Part shown: piece after piece, positions 63,841-64,000 of the stretch
How the letters are laid out: each line of letters begins with the position of its first letter
Position numbering within the stretch: the first letter of the stretch is position 1
Assembly: GCA_947497495.1 (NCBI GenBank)
Contig: CANMGT010000012.1
Coordinates: 1 to 64,000 of the forward strand
Direction of reading: 5' to 3'
Source of the DNA: an uncultured Lentibacter sp.
GTDB taxonomy: Bacteria > Pseudomonadota > Alphaproteobacteria > Rhodobacterales > Rhodobacteraceae
DNA length: 64,000 bases
Translations under genes and position numbers: made by a program
Notes under the pieces: generated by a model
What the model was told of the DNA's origin: nothing
The model's database searches: none
The model's input: only the letters and a program-made list of their open reading frames with translations

Positions 63841-64000
63841 ATGGCACAAATCCCGATGAACGGGCCAGTAGGTTTACAAAAAACGCGTCAATCATTCGGG
63901 GCAGTCGCAAACTACGCGGGGGCCGCCATTTCGCTTGCTTTGATCGTAGGTATTGGCACTTGGGGCTACAAACTGCTGGCACGGGATGTCAGCGGGGTCC
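63841..64000 (+). CDS. SPOR domain-containing protein, N-terminal fragment
   Basis: The first 53 codons are visible: MAQIPMNGPVGLQKTRQSFG and then a membrane helix, GAAISLALIVGIGTWGYKLL, followed by ARDVSGV. This matches the start of the SPOR-domain envelope protein that usually follows argS in Rhodobacteraceae. GAGG lies 6 bp before the ATG. The SPOR domain itself would be beyond the right edge. Confidence 0.7.
   Translation, partial: MAQIPMNGPVGLQKTRQSFGAVANYAGAAISLALIVGIGTWGYKLLARDVSGV

Overview
The window reads as a chromosomal segment of an alphaproteobacterium of the Rhodobacteraceae (Roseobacter group). Pointers are GapR, CckA, a GAAC-N7-GAAC SOS box before recA, RutR-type pyrimidine regulators, a PcaQ-controlled protocatechuate operon, an argS-like gene followed by a SPOR protein, and the SSS-type sensor kinase. 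I identified all products by reading the translations; no database was searched.

Layout. 1-10.5 kb is a short-chain-acid module: the 5' end of acs, a complete branched-chain-type ABC importer on the minus strand, a divergent ScfR-like regulator, and a three-gene operon with a lone receiver protein, a small membrane protein and a transporter-linked histidine kinase. 10.5-20 kb holds a FliM/FliN-like protein with an 11-unit tripeptide tail, a degenerate FadB-like protein, a DksA-like protein, a sulfide/persulfide operon (persulfide dioxygenase, two YeeE/YedE proteins, DUF442), gapR and an orphan iron-type permease. At 20.1-20.8 kb a tRNA-Thr is followed by the remains of a P4-type integrase, then acnB.

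23.8-35.1 kb is a full reductive pyrimidine catabolism locus: preT, preA, a DMT transporter, two RutR-like TetR regulators, ureidopropionase, dihydropyrimidinase, and an NMT1/THI5-type ABC importer. RutR-like palindromes lie upstream of both divergent units. 35.1-39.9 kb is the pobA-pcaC-pcaH-pcaG-BKACE operon with divergent pcaQ; pcaB, pcaD and the late beta-ketoadipate genes are absent here.

39.9-41.2 kb is a 1.24-kb mini-island in the 3' end of tRNA-Asn, carrying one Abi-alpha (DUF4393) gene and no integrase. It is bounded by a 16-bp copy of the tRNA end and has an internal pair of 20-bp repeats. I consider it the best candidate for an unusual element. 41.3-49.5 kb carries accessory metabolism: an MBL hydrolase, an EnvZ-like kinase, tRNA-Gly, a GT87 protein, a RamA-like corrinoid activator, a CoA-transferase and an agmatinase-family enzyme. 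49.6-64 kb is mostly core: a TDT transporter, guaB, an RsmB-type methyltransferase, cckA, a sulfotransferase, recA, alaS, DUF1330, typA, an ArgS-like protein that has lost its catalytic core, and the start of a SPOR protein.
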